A stretch of DNA of 64,000 nucleotides from Ruegeria sp. PrR005 (GTDB taxonomy: Bacteria; Pseudomonadota; Alphaproteobacteria; Rhodobacterales; Rhodobacteraceae). Position 1 is the stretch's first letter, and each line of letters opens with the position of its first letter. The translations under genes were made by a program, and so were the position numbers. Below are positions 53,459 to 63,729 of this stretch, one piece after another. The stretch is from positions 1 to 64,000 of the forward strand of contig NZ_JAAGOX010000002.1 in the NCBI RefSeq assembly GCF_010500245.1, given 5' to 3'. The notes under the pieces were generated by a model. The model was not told the origin of the DNA. It saw nothing but the letters and a program-made list of their open reading frames with translations, and ran no database searches.

Positions 53459-54490
53459 ATGAGAGCCGTCGTTCTGCATGCCCCGCACGATCTGCGGGTC
53501 GAAACCCGCGCCGTGCCGGGACCGATTGAGGGGATGGTTCATGTGCGTATCGAAGCCGGAGGAATCTGCGGCTCGGACCTGCACTATTATCAGCATGGCG
53601 GGTTCGGCACGGTGCGGATGATCGAACCGATGATCCTGGGTCATGAGGTGGCAGGCCGGGTCCTGTCGGCCCCGGGCGATGGGGGTCTGAAGGAGGGCGA
53701 TCTTGTCGCCGTCTCGCCCAGCCGCAATTGTGGCACCTGTCAGTATTGCCGCGCGGGGCTGGAGATGCATTGCGAAAACATGCGGTTCTACGGCTCGGCG
53801 ATGCCGGTGCCGCATATCCAGGGCGCCTTCCGGGACGAGATACTGGCTCGGCCCGATCAGTGTCACAAGCTGCCCGCCCATGTTCCGCCGACCCACGCAG
53901 CCTGTGCCGAGCCGCTGGCGGTGGTGCTGCACGCGCTGGAACGTGCCGGGCAGCTTGAAGGTCGCCGGGTGCTGGTCACCGGCTGTGGCCCGATCGGCGC
54001 GCTGGTGTTGCTGGCGGCAAAGGCGGCGGGAGCGGCCGAGGTGGTGGTGACCGATGTGATGGACGTAGCTCTGGAACGTGCCCGCTTGATGGGCTCCGAC
54101 CGCGCGATGGACGCCACGCAACCCGGTTGGAACGCCGAGTTTGCCAGCGGCAAAGGGTATTTCGACGTGATGTTCGAGGCGACAGGCGTTGCCAGCGCCT
54201 TCAACGACGGATTGGCCTGCCTACGCCCACGCGGGGTGATGGTGATGCTGGGCCTCGGCGGCGAAATCGGCTTCAACCGGAACCTAGCCATCGCGCGCGA
54301 AATCGACCTGCGCGGTTCCTTCCGGTTCCACCATGCCTTTGGCGACGCGGTCGCGGCTATCGCCAGTGGCCGGATCGACGTGACACCGATCCTCAGCGGC
54401 AGCTTTCCTTTGTCAAAGGCGCGCGAAGCCTTTGACCTGGCCGGCGACCGTACCCAATCAATGAAAGTGCATCTGGATTTTTCGACATGA
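53459..54490 (+). CDS. idnD: L-idonate 5-dehydrogenase-like zinc alcohol dehydrogenase
   Basis: 343 residues. Catalytic zinc site GGICGSDLHYY and GHEVAG; the structural zinc site has four Cys in CGTCQYCRAGLEMHC, and NMRFYGSAM plus HIQGAF follow. The C-terminal end LRGSFRFHHAFGDAV...DRTQSMKVHLDF agrees well with my memory of E. coli IdnD. It oxidises L-idonate at C5 to 5-ketogluconate. Starts the plus-strand catabolic operon; AAGGGAG lies upstream of the ATG. Confidence 0.87.
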   Translation: MRAVVLHAPHDLRVETRAVPGPIEGMVHVRIEAGGICGSDLHYYQHGGFGTVRMIEPMILGHEVAGRVLSAPGDGGLKEGDLVAVSPSRNCGTCQYCRAGLEMHCENMRFYGSAMPVPHIQGAFRDEILARPDQCHKLPAHVPPTHAACAEPLAVVLHALERAGQLEGRRVLVTGCGPIGALVLLAAKAAGAAEVVVTDVMDVALERARLMGSDRAMDATQPGWNAEFASGKGYFDVMFEATGVASAFNDGLACLRPRGVMVMLGLGGEIGFNRNLAIAREIDLRGSFRFHHAFGDAVAAIASGRIDVTPILSGSFPLSKAREAFDLAGDRTQSMKVHLDFST

Positions 54491-55230
54491 CACAAAGACT
54501 AGCAGGCAAGACGGCGCTGGTGACAGCCGCCGGACAGGGGATCGGACGGGCTACGGCGCTGGCTATGGCCGCCGAGGGCGCAAAGGTGTTGGCGACCGAT
54601 ATCAACACCGAAATGCTTGCGGCGCTGAAATCGGACGCGGCGGGAGATCTGGAGGTGATGCGGCTCGACGTGCGCGATAATGCGCAGGTGGCCGAGATCG
54701 TCAGTGGAGCGAACCCCGACATCCTGTTCAACTGTGCGGGCTTCGTGCATCACGGCACCATCCTGGATGCTACGGATGAGGATTGGGATTTTGCCTTTGA
54801 CCTCAACGTGCGATCGATGTTCCGCACGATGAGGGCGGCGCTGCCGGGGATGCTGGCACGCGGCAACGGGTCCATCATCAACATGTCTTCGGCGGCCTCG
54901 TCTATCATCGGTGCGCCGAACCGGTTCGTCTACGGCGCCACCAAGGCGGCGGTCATTGGAATGACCAAAGCGGTGGCCAAGGATTACATCACCCAAGGCG
55001 TGCGGTGTAACGCGATCTGCCCGGGAACGGTGGAAAGCCCCTCGCTGCATGACCGGCTGCGCGCCACGGGTGACTACGAGGCGGCGATGAAGGCGTTCGT
55101 CGCACGCCAGCCCATGGGCCGGATCGGCAAGGCCGAGGAGATTGCCGCGCTTGCGGTCTATCTCGCCTCGGATGAAAGTGCGTTCACGACGGGGCAGGCG
55201 CATATCATCGACGGCGGCTGGGCCGGTTGA
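54487..55230 (+). CDS. SDR dehydrogenase, 2-keto-3-deoxy-L-fuconate dehydrogenase-like
   Basis: 247 residues. [26 protein letters not shown], catalytic [14 protein letters not shown], and the C-terminal [11 protein letters not shown]. This set occurs in 2-keto-3-deoxy-L-fuconate/rhamnonate 4-dehydrogenases. With the IlvD/Edd dehydratase and the FAH-family hydrolase downstream it forms a non-phosphorylating route: aldonate to 2-keto-3-deoxy acid to 2,4-diketo-3-deoxy acid to pyruvate plus a small hydroxyacid. ATGA overlap with idnD. Confidence 0.82.
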   Translation: MTQRLAGKTALVTAAGQGIGRATALAMAAEGAKVLATDINTEMLAALKSDAAGDLEVMRLDVRDNAQVAEIVSGANPDILFNCAGFVHHGTILDATDEDWDFAFDLNVRSMFRTMRAALPGMLARGNGSIINMSSAASSIIGAPNRFVYGATKAAVIGMTKAVAKDYITQGVRCNAICPGTVESPSLHDRLRATGDYEAAMKAFVARQPMGRIGKAEEIAALAVYLASDESAFTTGQAHIIDGGWAG

Positions 55231-55247
55231 ACGGGGAGAGGAAAGAC

Positions 55248-57029
55248 ATGACAAAACGGCGTCTGCGTTCGCAATTCTGGTTCGACAACCCGGACAATCG
55301 CGAGATGACCGCGCTCTATCTCGAGCGCTATCTGAACTACGGGCTGACGCGGGAGGAGTTGCAGTCGGGCAAGCCGATCATCGCCATCGCACAGACAGGA
55401 TCCGATTTGAGCCCCTGCAACCGGCACCATGTGGAACTGTCCAAGCGAGTACGTGACGGTATCATATCGGCGGGTGGCACGGTGATCGAGGTGCCGGTGC
55501 ACCCGATCCAGGAGACCGGCAAGCGGCCCACGGCGATGCTGGACCGCAACCTGGCCTACCTCAGCCTGGTGGAAACGCTTTTCGGCTATCCGCTGGACGG
55601 GGTAGTGCTAAATATTGGTTGCGACAAGACCACACCGGCGCTCTTGATGGCGGCGGCGACGGTGAACATCCCAGCCATCGCCTTTTCGGTGGGGCCGATG
55701 CTGAACGGCTGGTTCAGGGGCGAACGCACCGGTTCGGGTACCATCGTCTGGAAGGCGCGCGAGCTGCTGGCGGCGGGCGAAATCGACGATGCGGGCTTCA
55801 TGGAGCTGGTAGCCTCCTCGGCGCCTTCGGTGGGGTACTGCAACACGATGGGAACCGCCAGCACGATGAACAGCCTGGCCGAGGCGCTGGGCATGCAGCT
55901 GCCCGGTTCTGCTGCGATCCCCGCGCCTTATCGTGAACGCGGGCAGATGGCCTATGAGACCGGGCGGCGGATCGTCGAGATGGTCCACGAGGACTTGAAA
56001 CCGTCCGATATCATGACCCGGGCGGCCTTCGAGAACGCAATCGTGGTGAACTCGGCGATTGGCGGGTCTACCAACGCGCCGATCCACCTGAACGGCATTG
56101 CCCGACATCTGGGTGTCGCGCTGGACAATGACGACTGGCAAAGGTTGGGTCACAAGGTGCCGCTGCTGGTCAACCTTCAGCCGGCGGGCGAATACCTGGC
56201 CGAAGATTACCACCGCGCGGGCGGAGTGCCGGCGGTGGTGGGCGAATTGCTGGCCGAGGGGATGCTGCCGCATCCCGGTGCCGTCACGGTGAACGGGCGG
56301 GGCATCGGCGAGAATTGCGAGGGCCGCCGCAGCGAGAACCCGGCGGTGATCAAGTCCGTTGCCGCGCCGATGAAACGCGACGCAGGGTTCATCAACCTCA
56401 AGGGCAATCTGTTTGACAGCGCGATCATGAAGACCAGCGTGATCAGCCCGGAGTTCCAGCAGCGGTATCTGGACAATCCCGACGATCCGAACGCCTTTGA
56501 AGGCAGGGCCATCGTGTTCGACGGCCCTGAGGACTTTCACGCCCGGATCGACGACGAAAGCCTGGCCATCGACGCCCACTGTGTCCTGATCATGCGCGGG
56601 TCCGGTCCCATCGGCTATCCCGGCGGGGCCGAGGTGGTGAACATGCGGCCGCCCTCCTACCTGCTGAAACAGGGGATCCACGCGCTGCCCTGCATCGGCG
56701 ATGGGCGGCAGTCGGGCACCTCAGGATCTCCCTCGATCCTGAACGCCTCTCCCGAGGCGGCAGAGGGCGGCGGGCTGGCTCTGGTGCGTACCGGCGACAG
56801 GCTGCGCATCGATCTGAACGCCTGCACCGCCAACATGCTGGTCAGCGACGAGGAACTGGCAGCGCGCCGTGCCGCGCTGCCCGACCATCCCTTTACCCCG
56901 CCCAGCCAGTCGCCCTGGCAGGAGATTTTCCGCGAGCGGGTACGCCCGTTCTCGGAGGGGATGACATTGCGCGGGGCCGACGCCTATCGCGACATCGGAA
57001 ACAGCGCGCTGCCGCGCGACAATCACTGA
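55248..57029 (+). CDS. IlvD/Edd-family sugar-acid dehydratase
   Basis: 593 residues from the ATG at 55248, with GGGGAGAGGAAAG upstream; the frame continues to a TTG at 55227 that overlaps the SDR gene. The iron-sulfur cysteines are present (Cys57, Cys125 in GCDKTTP with Lys127, Cys198 in YCNTMGT), typical of the L-arabonate/xylonate/gluconate dehydratase branch. The C-terminal [28 protein letters not shown] is the family signature. It dehydrates an aldonate to a 2-keto-3-deoxy acid; the exact sugar is not readable. Confidence 0.9.
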   Translation: MTKRRLRSQFWFDNPDNREMTALYLERYLNYGLTREELQSGKPIIAIAQTGSDLSPCNRHHVELSKRVRDGIISAGGTVIEVPVHPIQETGKRPTAMLDRNLAYLSLVETLFGYPLDGVVLNIGCDKTTPALLMAAATVNIPAIAFSVGPMLNGWFRGERTGSGTIVWKARELLAAGEIDDAGFMELVASSAPSVGYCNTMGTASTMNSLAEALGMQLPGSAAIPAPYRERGQMAYETGRRIVEMVHEDLKPSDIMTRAAFENAIVVNSAIGGSTNAPIHLNGIARHLGVALDNDDWQRLGHKVPLLVNLQPAGEYLAEDYHRAGGVPAVVGELLAEGMLPHPGAVTVNGRGIGENCEGRRSENPAVIKSVAAPMKRDAGFINLKGNLFDSAIMKTSVISPEFQQRYLDNPDDPNAFEGRAIVFDGPEDFHARIDDESLAIDAHCVLIMRGSGPIGYPGGAEVVNMRPPSYLLKQGIHALPCIGDGRQSGTSGSPSILNASPEAAEGGGLALVRTGDRLRIDLNACTANMLVSDEELAARRAALPDHPFTPPSQSPWQEIFRERVRPFSEGMTLRGADAYRDIGNSALPRDNH

Positions 57030-57044
57030 GAAGGACAAGACGAC

Positions 57045-57890
57045 ATGAAACTTCTGCGATACGGGCCAGTCGGCGCTGAAAAGCCCGGGCTGCTGGACGC
57101 CGACGGAAACATCCGGGACCTGAGCGCATATGTGGCCGACATCAGTGGTGCGATGCTGGACGATGTGAGCCTGGGCCGCCTGCGCGCGCTGGATCCGAGC
57201 AGCCTGCCATTGGTATCTGGAAACCCACGGCTGGGCGCTTGTGTCACCGGGTTCACCAAGTTCATGTGCATCGGACTCAACTACTCGGACCATGCCGACG
57301 AGATGAACTTGCCTTACCCCGAGCATCCTGTCCTTTTCATAAAGGCCAATTCGGCCGTTGTCGGACCCAATGACGACGTGGTGATGCCGCGCGGCTCGAC
57401 CACGACCGACTGGGAGTGCGAATTGGGCGTGGTGATCGGCAAGGCCGCAAAGTACGTCAGCGAAGAAGATGCGCTGGATCATGTCGCGGGCTATTGCATC
57501 TGCAATGATGTGTCCGAGCGGACCTTTCAGAACAAGCTGAGCGGGCAATGGACCAAGGGCAAAAGCTGCGACACCTTCGGGCCTACCGGACCCTGGCTGG
57601 TGACCCGCGACGAGATCGCCGATCCGCAGGCGCTGGGCATGTCACTGGAGGTGAACGGCAAACGGATGCAAACCGGCAGTACCGCCACGATGATCTTTAC
57701 CGTGCGCCAGATCGTTTCGCATCTGAGCCAGCTTTTCACCCTGCATCCGGGTGATGTGATTTCGACCGGGACACCGCCGGGCGTGGGCGGTGGCATGAAG
57801 CCGCCGACATTCCTGAAAGCGGGCGACGTGATGGAGTTGCGGATCGACGGGTTGGGTATCCAGCGGCAGGAGGTACGGGCCGATGACTAA
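57045..57890 (+). CDS. Fumarylacetoacetate hydrolase-family enzyme
   Basis: 281 residues. KFMCIGLNYSDHADEMN and the metal-binding Glu residues in DWECELGVVIGK, then NDVSERTFQ and DVISTGTPPGVGGG. The family includes 2,4-diketo-3-deoxy-L-fuconate/rhamnonate hydrolases, which split the SDR product into pyruvate and L-lactate or glycolate. The placement right after the SDR and dehydratase supports this. Overlaps the next gene by 8 bases. Confidence 0.87.
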   Translation: MKLLRYGPVGAEKPGLLDADGNIRDLSAYVADISGAMLDDVSLGRLRALDPSSLPLVSGNPRLGACVTGFTKFMCIGLNYSDHADEMNLPYPEHPVLFIKANSAVVGPNDDVVMPRGSTTTDWECELGVVIGKAAKYVSEEDALDHVAGYCICNDVSERTFQNKLSGQWTKGKSCDTFGPTGPWLVTRDEIADPQALGMSLEVNGKRMQTGSTATMIFTVRQIVSHLSQLFTLHPGDVISTGTPPGVGGGMKPPTFLKAGDVMELRIDGLGIQRQEVRADD

Positions 57891-58845
57891 GCCGCAGCTC
57901 TTGCAGATCGGCAATGTAACCGAGCGGATGCGCGCCCGGTTCGAGGCCGAGTTCGAGATCACCCGACTGTTCGACACCCCCGAGGCGGAGCGCGCGGCGA
58001 TGCTGACAGCGCGCGGCGCCGAGTTTGTGGCCGTCGCGACGGACGGGCACTGGGGTGTTCCGCCCTATGTCATGCAGGCGTTGCCGAACCTCAAGGTGGT
58101 CTCCTCCTATGGCGTCGGCTATGACGCCATCGACGCAACCGGGGCGGCGGCGCGGGGTATTCTCGTTTCGCACACGCCCGATGTGCTGAACGACGAGGTC
58201 GCAGATACCGCCATCCTGCTGTGGTTGGCGGTCTATCGGCGGCTGGTGCCGGCCGACCGCTGGGTGCGCAAGGGCGCGTGGGAGGAAAAGGGCGCCTTTC
58301 CGTTGACTCGCTCGGTCAAGGGAACGACCGTGGGCATCGTTGGCCTTGGCCGGATTGGTCAGACCATCGCCGACCGGGTACAGGCCTTCGGTGCGAAGGT
58401 GGCTTATCACAGCCGTACCCCGAAACCGGTGGACTATCCATATTTCGACAATCTCGAAGCAATGGCGGCAGAATGCGATGCGCTGGTCTGCATCACTCCG
58501 GGCGGACCCGGGACGCGCCATATCGTCAATGCGACAGTCCTTTCCGCGTTGGGTCCCGAGGGCGTGCTGATCAATGTCTCGCGCGGCTCGGTCGTGGACG
58601 AACCTGCGCTGGTTGCTGCATTGGAAAGCGGTGCGCTGGGCGGGGCGGGGTTGGATGTGTTCGAAGCTGAACCCAAGGTACCCGATGCGCTGAAACGGAT
58701 GGAGAACGTGGTGCTGACGCCGCATGTCGGCTCGGCCACGGTGGAAACGCGGCAGGCGATGGGCGACCTGACCTGTGACAACCTCTCGCAATTCCTTAAG
58801 GATGGCACCGTCTTGACCCCGGTGCCGGAGTGTCGTGGGCTATGA
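57883..58845 (+). CDS. D-isomer-specific 2-hydroxyacid dehydrogenase
   Basis: 320 residues. [12 protein letters not shown] nucleotide loop, catalytic Arg in [11 protein letters not shown], Glu in DVFEAEP, His in TPHVGSAT. Likely a hydroxypyruvate/glyoxylate reductase (GhrA/GhrB type), reducing small 2-keto acids such as glyoxylate or hydroxypyruvate formed downstream. ATGA overlap with the enolase-superfamily gene at 58842. Confidence 0.88.
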   Translation: MTKPQLLQIGNVTERMRARFEAEFEITRLFDTPEAERAAMLTARGAEFVAVATDGHWGVPPYVMQALPNLKVVSSYGVGYDAIDATGAAARGILVSHTPDVLNDEVADTAILLWLAVYRRLVPADRWVRKGAWEEKGAFPLTRSVKGTTVGIVGLGRIGQTIADRVQAFGAKVAYHSRTPKPVDYPYFDNLEAMAAECDALVCITPGGPGTRHIVNATVLSALGPEGVLINVSRGSVVDEPALVAALESGALGGAGLDVFEAEPKVPDALKRMENVVLTPHVGSATVETRQAMGDLTCDNLSQFLKDGTVLTPVPECRGL

Positions 58846-59933
58846 GCCGCATCGTCTCGGTCGAGCCGCGCCTGTTTCATGTACCTTTGGACGAGGTGCT
58901 GGTGGACGCCAAGCATGGCGACCACACGCATTTCGAACTGGTGACAGCGACGGTGACGCTTGACGATGGCGCGACCGGCACCGGATATACCTATACTGGC
59001 GGCAAGGGCGGTCACGCGATCCATGCGATGATCACCCATGACCTTGCGCCGTTCCTGCGCGGGCAGGCCGCGGAGCCGGTCGAGGCGCTTTATGAGGCGA
59101 TGCAATGGCATGTGCATTATGTCGCGCGGGGCGGCATCGCCAGCTTCGCGATCTCGGTGGTCGACATCGCCTTTTGGGACCTGCGCGGGAAAACCCTTGG
59201 CAAATCACTTGTGAGGATGGCGGGCGGCGCATCGGACCGTTGCCGCGCCTATTGCGGCGGGATCGACCTGGGCTTCGACCAGCCTAAACTGTTGGACAGC
59301 ATTCGCGGTTACCTTGAAGCCGGGTTCAACGGGGTCAAGATCAAGATCGGGCAACCGACGCTGGACGAGGACCTGAAGCGGATTGCCGCCGTGCGCGCGC
59401 TGATTGGACCGGATATCGCGTTCGCCGTTGATGCCAATTACTCGATGTCCGAGGCGCAGGCGACCGAGGCGGCGCAGGCTTTTGCGCCATTCGACCTTCT
59501 GTGGTTCGAGGAACCGATGATCCCTGACAACTACGACGCCTATGGGCGCCTGTCCAAGGTCAGCCCGGTTCCGCTGGCGATGGGCGAGAACCTGCACACG
59601 ATTCACGAGTTCGAATATGCCGTGGATCGGGCCGGGTTGTCGTTCCTGCAACCCGATGCGTCGAATTGCGGCGGTATCACCGGCTGGTTGCAAGTTGCCG
59701 CGCTAGCACGCAAGGCGGGCTTGCCGATCTGTTCGCACGGGATGCAGGAACTGCATGTCAGCCTTGTTTCGGCGCAACCACATGCCGGTCTGATCGAGGT
59801 GCATTCCTTTCCGATTGATCGCTACACCAAACGCCCGCTTCGGGTGGAAAACCATATGGCGCTGGCCCCGGACGAACCGGGCACCGGTGTCATCTTCGAT
59901 TGGGACCGGCTGGCCCCGTACCGCGTCGCATGA
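58842..59933 (+). CDS. Enolase-superfamily enzyme (second MR-type member)
   Basis: 363 residues from the ATG at 58842, coupled by ATGA; the frame to 58830 is not needed. General base motif Lys166-x-Lys168, metal ligands Asp197, Glu223 and Glu249, and His299 in CSHGMQELH. It could be an L-fuconate/L-rhamnonate-type dehydratase or a galactarolactone cycloisomerase; the latter fits the uronate dehydrogenase in the same operon. Distinct from the other family member at 34630. Confidence 0.87.
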   Translation: MSRIVSVEPRLFHVPLDEVLVDAKHGDHTHFELVTATVTLDDGATGTGYTYTGGKGGHAIHAMITHDLAPFLRGQAAEPVEALYEAMQWHVHYVARGGIASFAISVVDIAFWDLRGKTLGKSLVRMAGGASDRCRAYCGGIDLGFDQPKLLDSIRGYLEAGFNGVKIKIGQPTLDEDLKRIAAVRALIGPDIAFAVDANYSMSEAQATEAAQAFAPFDLLWFEEPMIPDNYDAYGRLSKVSPVPLAMGENLHTIHEFEYAVDRAGLSFLQPDASNCGGITGWLQVAALARKAGLPICSHGMQELHVSLVSAQPHAGLIEVHSFPIDRYTKRPLRVENHMALAPDEPGTGVIFDWDRLAPYRVA

Positions 59934-59961
59934 CGTTTTGCAGAGAGGAAAGGTAGCATCC

Positions 59962-60780
59962 ATGATCCCCAACGCAGTCAAACAGGCCTGGTCCGAGGGC
60001 CGCCCCACGCTCAACGGCTGGCTTGGCATCGGCAATCCGTTCACCGCCGAGATCATGGCCGCGGCTGGGTTCGACAGCCTGACCATCGACCTGCAACACG
60101 GTTTCCTCGACTATTCCGACGCCAAGGCGATGTTGCAGGCGATGCGCGCCAGCGGGGTGACGCCGATTGCGCGCGCGCCATGGCGCGAGCCGGGGATCAT
60201 CATGAAACTGCTCGATGCCGGGGCCTATGGCATCATCTGCCCGATGGTCAACACCGCCGAAGAGGCGGCCGACCTGGTGGCGATGGTGCGCTACCCGCCG
60301 CGCGGCAACCGCAGCTTTGGCCCGACGCGGGTCAGCTTCTCGGCCGGGGCGAACTACCCCGCCGAAGCGAATGACCAGGTGATGGTGTTGGCGATGATCG
60401 AAACTGGCGAGGCCTTTGCCAATGTGGATGCGATCTGTGCCACGCCGGGGCTGGACGGTATCTATATCGGTCCATCCGACCTGACGTTGGGTGTAACGAA
60501 TGGCCGGTTGCCTGCGGGCGTGGACCGGACCGAGCCCGAGATGATCGACACGATCAAGGCCATCCAAGCGGCGGCCAAGCGCGCGGGCATCGCGGCGGGG
60601 CTGCATTGCGGGACCCCGGCCTATGCGGCGCAGGCGGTTGGCTGGGGATTTGACATGGTAACGATTGCTGCCGACTCGGCGCTGCTGGCGTCGGGCTCGC
60701 GCGGAGCCGTTACCGAGGCGCGCGCGTTGTTGGGCAGCGGTGCCGGTGCGGGTTCCGGCGACAAGCCCAGCGGCTACTGA
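59962..60780 (+). CDS. HpcH/HpaI-family class II aldolase
   Basis: 272 residues from the ATG at 59962, with GAGAGGAAAGG upstream; the longer frame to 59815 overlaps the enolase gene. TIDLQHGFLDYSD holds the catalytic His, ARAPW the substrate Arg, and MIETGEAFAN with GIYIGPSDL the metal Glu/Asp. Such enzymes (GarL, HpaI, KDR aldolase) split 2-keto-3-deoxy acids into pyruvate and an aldehyde such as tartronate semialdehyde. Confidence 0.9.
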   Translation: MIPNAVKQAWSEGRPTLNGWLGIGNPFTAEIMAAAGFDSLTIDLQHGFLDYSDAKAMLQAMRASGVTPIARAPWREPGIIMKLLDAGAYGIICPMVNTAEEAADLVAMVRYPPRGNRSFGPTRVSFSAGANYPAEANDQVMVLAMIETGEAFANVDAICATPGLDGIYIGPSDLTLGVTNGRLPAGVDRTEPEMIDTIKAIQAAAKRAGIAAGLHCGTPAYAAQAVGWGFDMVTIAADSALLASGSRGAVTEARALLGSGAGAGSGDKPSGY

Positions 60781-60791
60781 CGGAGGCGAAT

Positions 60792-61595
60792 ATGGCCAAG
60801 CTGAAACGCTTGTTGATCACCGGCGCCGCGGGGGCGTTGGGAACTCAGGCCCGCAGCCATCTGGCGGACCTGGCTGAGGAGATCCGGCTGAGCGACATGG
60901 TGCCGGTAGCGGGAGTGAACGGGAACGAGGAGTTCATTCAGTCCGACCTGGGCGATGCCGCCGCCGTGCGGGACTTGGTCGATGGTTGCGACGCGGTAGC
61001 CCATTTCGGCGGTGTGAGCACCGAGAAGACGTTCGAACTGATCGAGCGCGGCAATATTCGGGGGGTCTACAACCTCTACGAGGCGGCACGGGTCACGGGA
61101 AAACCGCGGATCTTCTTCGCCTCGTCCAACCACACGATCGGATTCTACCGCATCGACGAACGGCTTGATGCCTTTACCCCGCCGATGGCGGACGGGCTCT
61201 ATGGGGCCTCAAAGGTGTATGGCGAGCAACTGGCGCTGGTCTATTGGAAGAAATTCGGCATCGAAACAGCGCGAGTTCGGATCGGATCTTGCTTCCCCAA
61301 ACCACGCAATCGGCGGATGCTGTCCACCTGGCTCAGCTATCGCGATCTGTTCTCGCTGGTCGAGCGGTGTTTCATCGTACCGCGGCTTGGCTGTCCGGTG
61401 ATTTATGGTGTGTCGCAAACACGCTCTGGCTGGTGGGATAACTCCCACGTCGGGTATCTGGGATGGGAGCCGCTGGATACATCCGAGCCTTGGCGGGAAG
61501 AGCTGGAAATGTCCGAACCGCAGGGGCCGGTCGATGCGCCTGACGCGCTGTATCAGGGTGGTGGGTTCACCGCCGAGCCAATTCACCAGGAATGA
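60792..61595 (+). CDS. Uronate dehydrogenase-like NAD(P)-dependent oxidoreductase
   Basis: 267 residues. ITGAAGALGTQ nucleotide loop, FFASSNHTIGFYR with the catalytic Ser, YGASKVYGEQLA Tyr/Lys pair. SSNHTIGFY is a signature of uronate dehydrogenase (Udh), which oxidises D-galacturonate or D-glucuronate to aldarolactones. It closes the plus-strand operon, 11 bases after the aldolase. It is convergent with the LysR gene, with a 4-base gap and no room for a separate terminator. Confidence 0.87.
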   Translation: MAKLKRLLITGAAGALGTQARSHLADLAEEIRLSDMVPVAGVNGNEEFIQSDLGDAAAVRDLVDGCDAVAHFGGVSTEKTFELIERGNIRGVYNLYEAARVTGKPRIFFASSNHTIGFYRIDERLDAFTPPMADGLYGASKVYGEQLALVYWKKFGIETARVRIGSCFPKPRNRRMLSTWLSYRDLFSLVERCFIVPRLGCPVIYGVSQTRSGWWDNSHVGYLGWEPLDTSEPWREELEMSEPQGPVDAPDALYQGGGFTAEPIHQE

Positions 61596-61599
61596 CGGG

Positions 61600-62511
61600 T
61601 CAGGCCTTGCGCGAAAACGGGTCAGGCGGAGTGTTCAGCCGCAAATGCCGCATGAAGGCGCGGGCAGGGCGGGTCATTGGCCGGGTTTCAGACACCAGGA
61701 AATAGCTGCGGTATTCCAGATCCGAGGCAAAGGGCACGAAGGCCAGATCCCCGGCGCGATAATGGTAGATCGGGAAAGGGTTGATCACTGTCAGTCCCAC
61801 GCCTTCTCTGGCCAAATCGGCTGCGGCGAAAGAGGTCGAGACCTCGGCCACGATGCGTGGAGTGGCGCGGGCCTGGTGCAGCAGACGCTCCATCTGGCCA
61901 CGTCGCACATGGCGCCGGGTCAGGGCGATCATGTTCTGGCCATGCAGGTCAATGGGCTTGATCCTGTCGCGCCCGGCCAGCGGATGATCGGGCGGCATGG
62001 CGCAGACCGCGCCAGACACGCGATAGGGCATGGTCTTGACGCCCGCACGGCTCTGCTCGACGCCACTGATCCCCAGGTCAAATCGGTCGTCCAGGATGCC
62101 GCGTGTCACTTCGTCGGAGGTGTTCACCTCGAAACTGACGAAGAAGGCTGGGTTCATCGCCATGAAGCTGCTGATCTGAGCCACAAGGAAACGATGCGCG
62201 TAAGAAGGCGGCGCGATCAGGCGCAAGGTTTCCCGCACCGGTTCGGTTTGCCCGTCGATCCGGTCGAGCGCCTCGAACAGCGGATCAAGCCGCAGGTTCA
62301 GCCGCACTGCCTCTTGCGTCGGGCGCAGCCGGCCCGCCTCGCGCTCGAACAGCGCCGTGCCCAACCGGTGCTCCAGACTGGCGACCGAACGGCTGACCGC
62401 CGATTGTGACAGGCCCAGCTGATGCGCAGCACCGGTGGTGGTACCGGTCTGCATCAGCGCGCGCAGGGCGAAATACTCGGGCAGCGAGTGCCAGGTCTTG
62501 GGCTTTGCCAT
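61600..62511 (-). CDS. LysR-family transcriptional regulator
   Basis: 303 residues. N-terminal helix-turn-helix (about 10-65, GTTTGAAHQLGLSQSAVSRSVASLEHRLG) and a two-lobed ligand domain starting near residue 92. Divergent from the dipeptidase-type gene with a perfect palindrome between them, so it most likely controls that gene and the peptide transporter that follows. The inducer is unknown. Confidence 0.9.
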   Translation of the reverse strand: MAKPKTWHSLPEYFALRALMQTGTTTGAAHQLGLSQSAVSRSVASLEHRLGTALFEREAGRLRPTQEAVRLNLRLDPLFEALDRIDGQTEPVRETLRLIAPPSYAHRFLVAQISSFMAMNPAFFVSFEVNTSDEVTRGILDDRFDLGISGVEQSRAGVKTMPYRVSGAVCAMPPDHPLAGRDRIKPIDLHGQNMIALTRRHVRRGQMERLLHQARATPRIVAEVSTSFAAADLAREGVGLTVINPFPIYHYRAGDLAFVPFASDLEYRSYFLVSETRPMTRPARAFMRHLRLNTPPDPFSRKA

Positions 62512-62537
62512 GGGGGTCCCGGATTCAGACTAGCTCT

Positions 62538-62552
62538 ATGAGTTCAACTCAT
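62538..62552. promoter_or_regulatory. LysR-type palindrome ATGAGTT-C-AACTCAT
   Basis: A perfect 7-bp inverted repeat with one central base, 26 bp before the LysR start and 68 bp before the dipeptidase start. Length, symmetry and position fit a LysR-type operator in a divergent gap of 109 bases. Confidence 0.65.
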
Positions 62553-62620
62553 GCACTTTTCCCTCTGCCATGCAAATTTCTTCTCTATCATCCGGGCAAC
62601 CGCCATCGGGGAGGGTTCTC

Positions 62621-63679
62621 ATGCCGGCAACGCATCCGGCGATCATCGACGGGCATAACGATGTCCTGCTCAAGCTTTATCGCGCGGGCGGGCTGGCGCA
62701 GGCGGGAAGCTTTCTGACCGGGCGCGATGGCGCGCTCGACCTGCCCAAGGCGCAGGCGGGCGGTTTTGGCGGTGGTTTCTTTGCCGTCTACGTGCCCTCG
62801 CCGATGGATCGCGAAGCGCGCGATGCCGAGATGACCCATTCCAGCTATGACCTGCCGCTGCCTGAACCGATCGACTGGGAGGATGCGCTGCCGGTAGTGC
62901 TGAGCCAGGCCGCGATCCTGTTCGAGTTGGAGCGCCAAGGCGCGCTGAGTGTCTGTCGCAGCGTGGGTGAGATGCGCGCGGCGCTGGCGGCGGGGCGGAT
63001 TGCCGCCATTTTCCATATCGAAGGGGCTGAAGGGATCGATCCCGATCTGCACATGCTGGACGTGTTGCATGCCGCCGGGTTGCGTTCGCTGGGCCCGGTC
63101 TGGAGCCGCAACACGATCTTTGGTCACGGCGTGCCGTTCCGCTTCCCCTCGGGGCCGGATATCGGGCCGGGGTTGACCGATCACGGCATCCGGCTGGTGC
63201 GGCGCTGTAATCAGCTGGGCATCCTTATCGACCTGTCGCACATGAATGAAGCAGGGTTCTGGGATGTTGCCCGCCATTCCGACAAACCGCTAGTGGCGAC
63301 CCATTCCAATGCCTATGCGCTCTGTCCCATCTCGCGCAACCTGACCGATGATCAGCTGCGTGCGATTGCCGAGAGCGACGGGATGGTGGGGTTGAATTTC
63401 GCGGTGGCCTTTCTGCGGGAAGACGGGCGCAAGCTGAGCGATGTGCCGGTCGAGACAATGCTGCGCCATCTCGACCATATGATAGCCATTCTGGGCGAGG
63501 ACCGTGTGGGCCTCGGCTCGGATTACGACGGCGCCATCGTGCCCGAGGCGCTGACCACGGTCGCCGACCTGCCGGTCCTGCGTCAGGCCATGGCCGACCA
63601 TGGCTATGGCGCGGCGCTGATCGACAAGCTGTGCCGCGATAACTGGCTCAGGGTTCTGGAGCGGACCTGGGGCGCGTGA
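62621..63679 (+). CDS. Membrane dipeptidase-type zinc peptidase (M19)
   Basis: 352 residues from the ATG at 62621, with GGGGAGGG upstream; the frame to 62570 lies in the promoter gap. IDGHNDVL at the N-terminus holds the first zinc ligands, IFHIEGAEG the bridging Glu, and THSNA with LGSDYDG later ligands. Family: renal dipeptidase/membrane dipeptidase, which cuts dipeptides, including those with D-residues, and some unusual amides. No signal peptide, so cytoplasmic. It is paired with a peptide ABC transporter that starts at 63730, suggesting uptake and hydrolysis of a dipeptide. Confidence 0.9.
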   Translation: MPATHPAIIDGHNDVLLKLYRAGGLAQAGSFLTGRDGALDLPKAQAGGFGGGFFAVYVPSPMDREARDAEMTHSSYDLPLPEPIDWEDALPVVLSQAAILFELERQGALSVCRSVGEMRAALAAGRIAAIFHIEGAEGIDPDLHMLDVLHAAGLRSLGPVWSRNTIFGHGVPFRFPSGPDIGPGLTDHGIRLVRRCNQLGILIDLSHMNEAGFWDVARHSDKPLVATHSNAYALCPISRNLTDDQLRAIAESDGMVGLNFAVAFLREDGRKLSDVPVETMLRHLDHMIAILGEDRVGLGSDYDGAIVPEALTTVADLPVLRQAMADHGYGAALIDKLCRDNWLRVLERTWGA

Positions 63680-63729
63680 GCACAGCAAGAATTGACCAAG
63701 ACCAAGAAAACAGGAGAGGAAAAGAAAAG

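Noticed and set aside
50700-53462. 920-residue open frame on the plus strand
   Set aside because: It runs antisense through denD, the HIBADH-family gene and idnO, all of which have conserved catalytic motifs on the minus strand; the antisense protein is Arg/Gln/His-rich with no family pattern, as expected in high-GC DNA.
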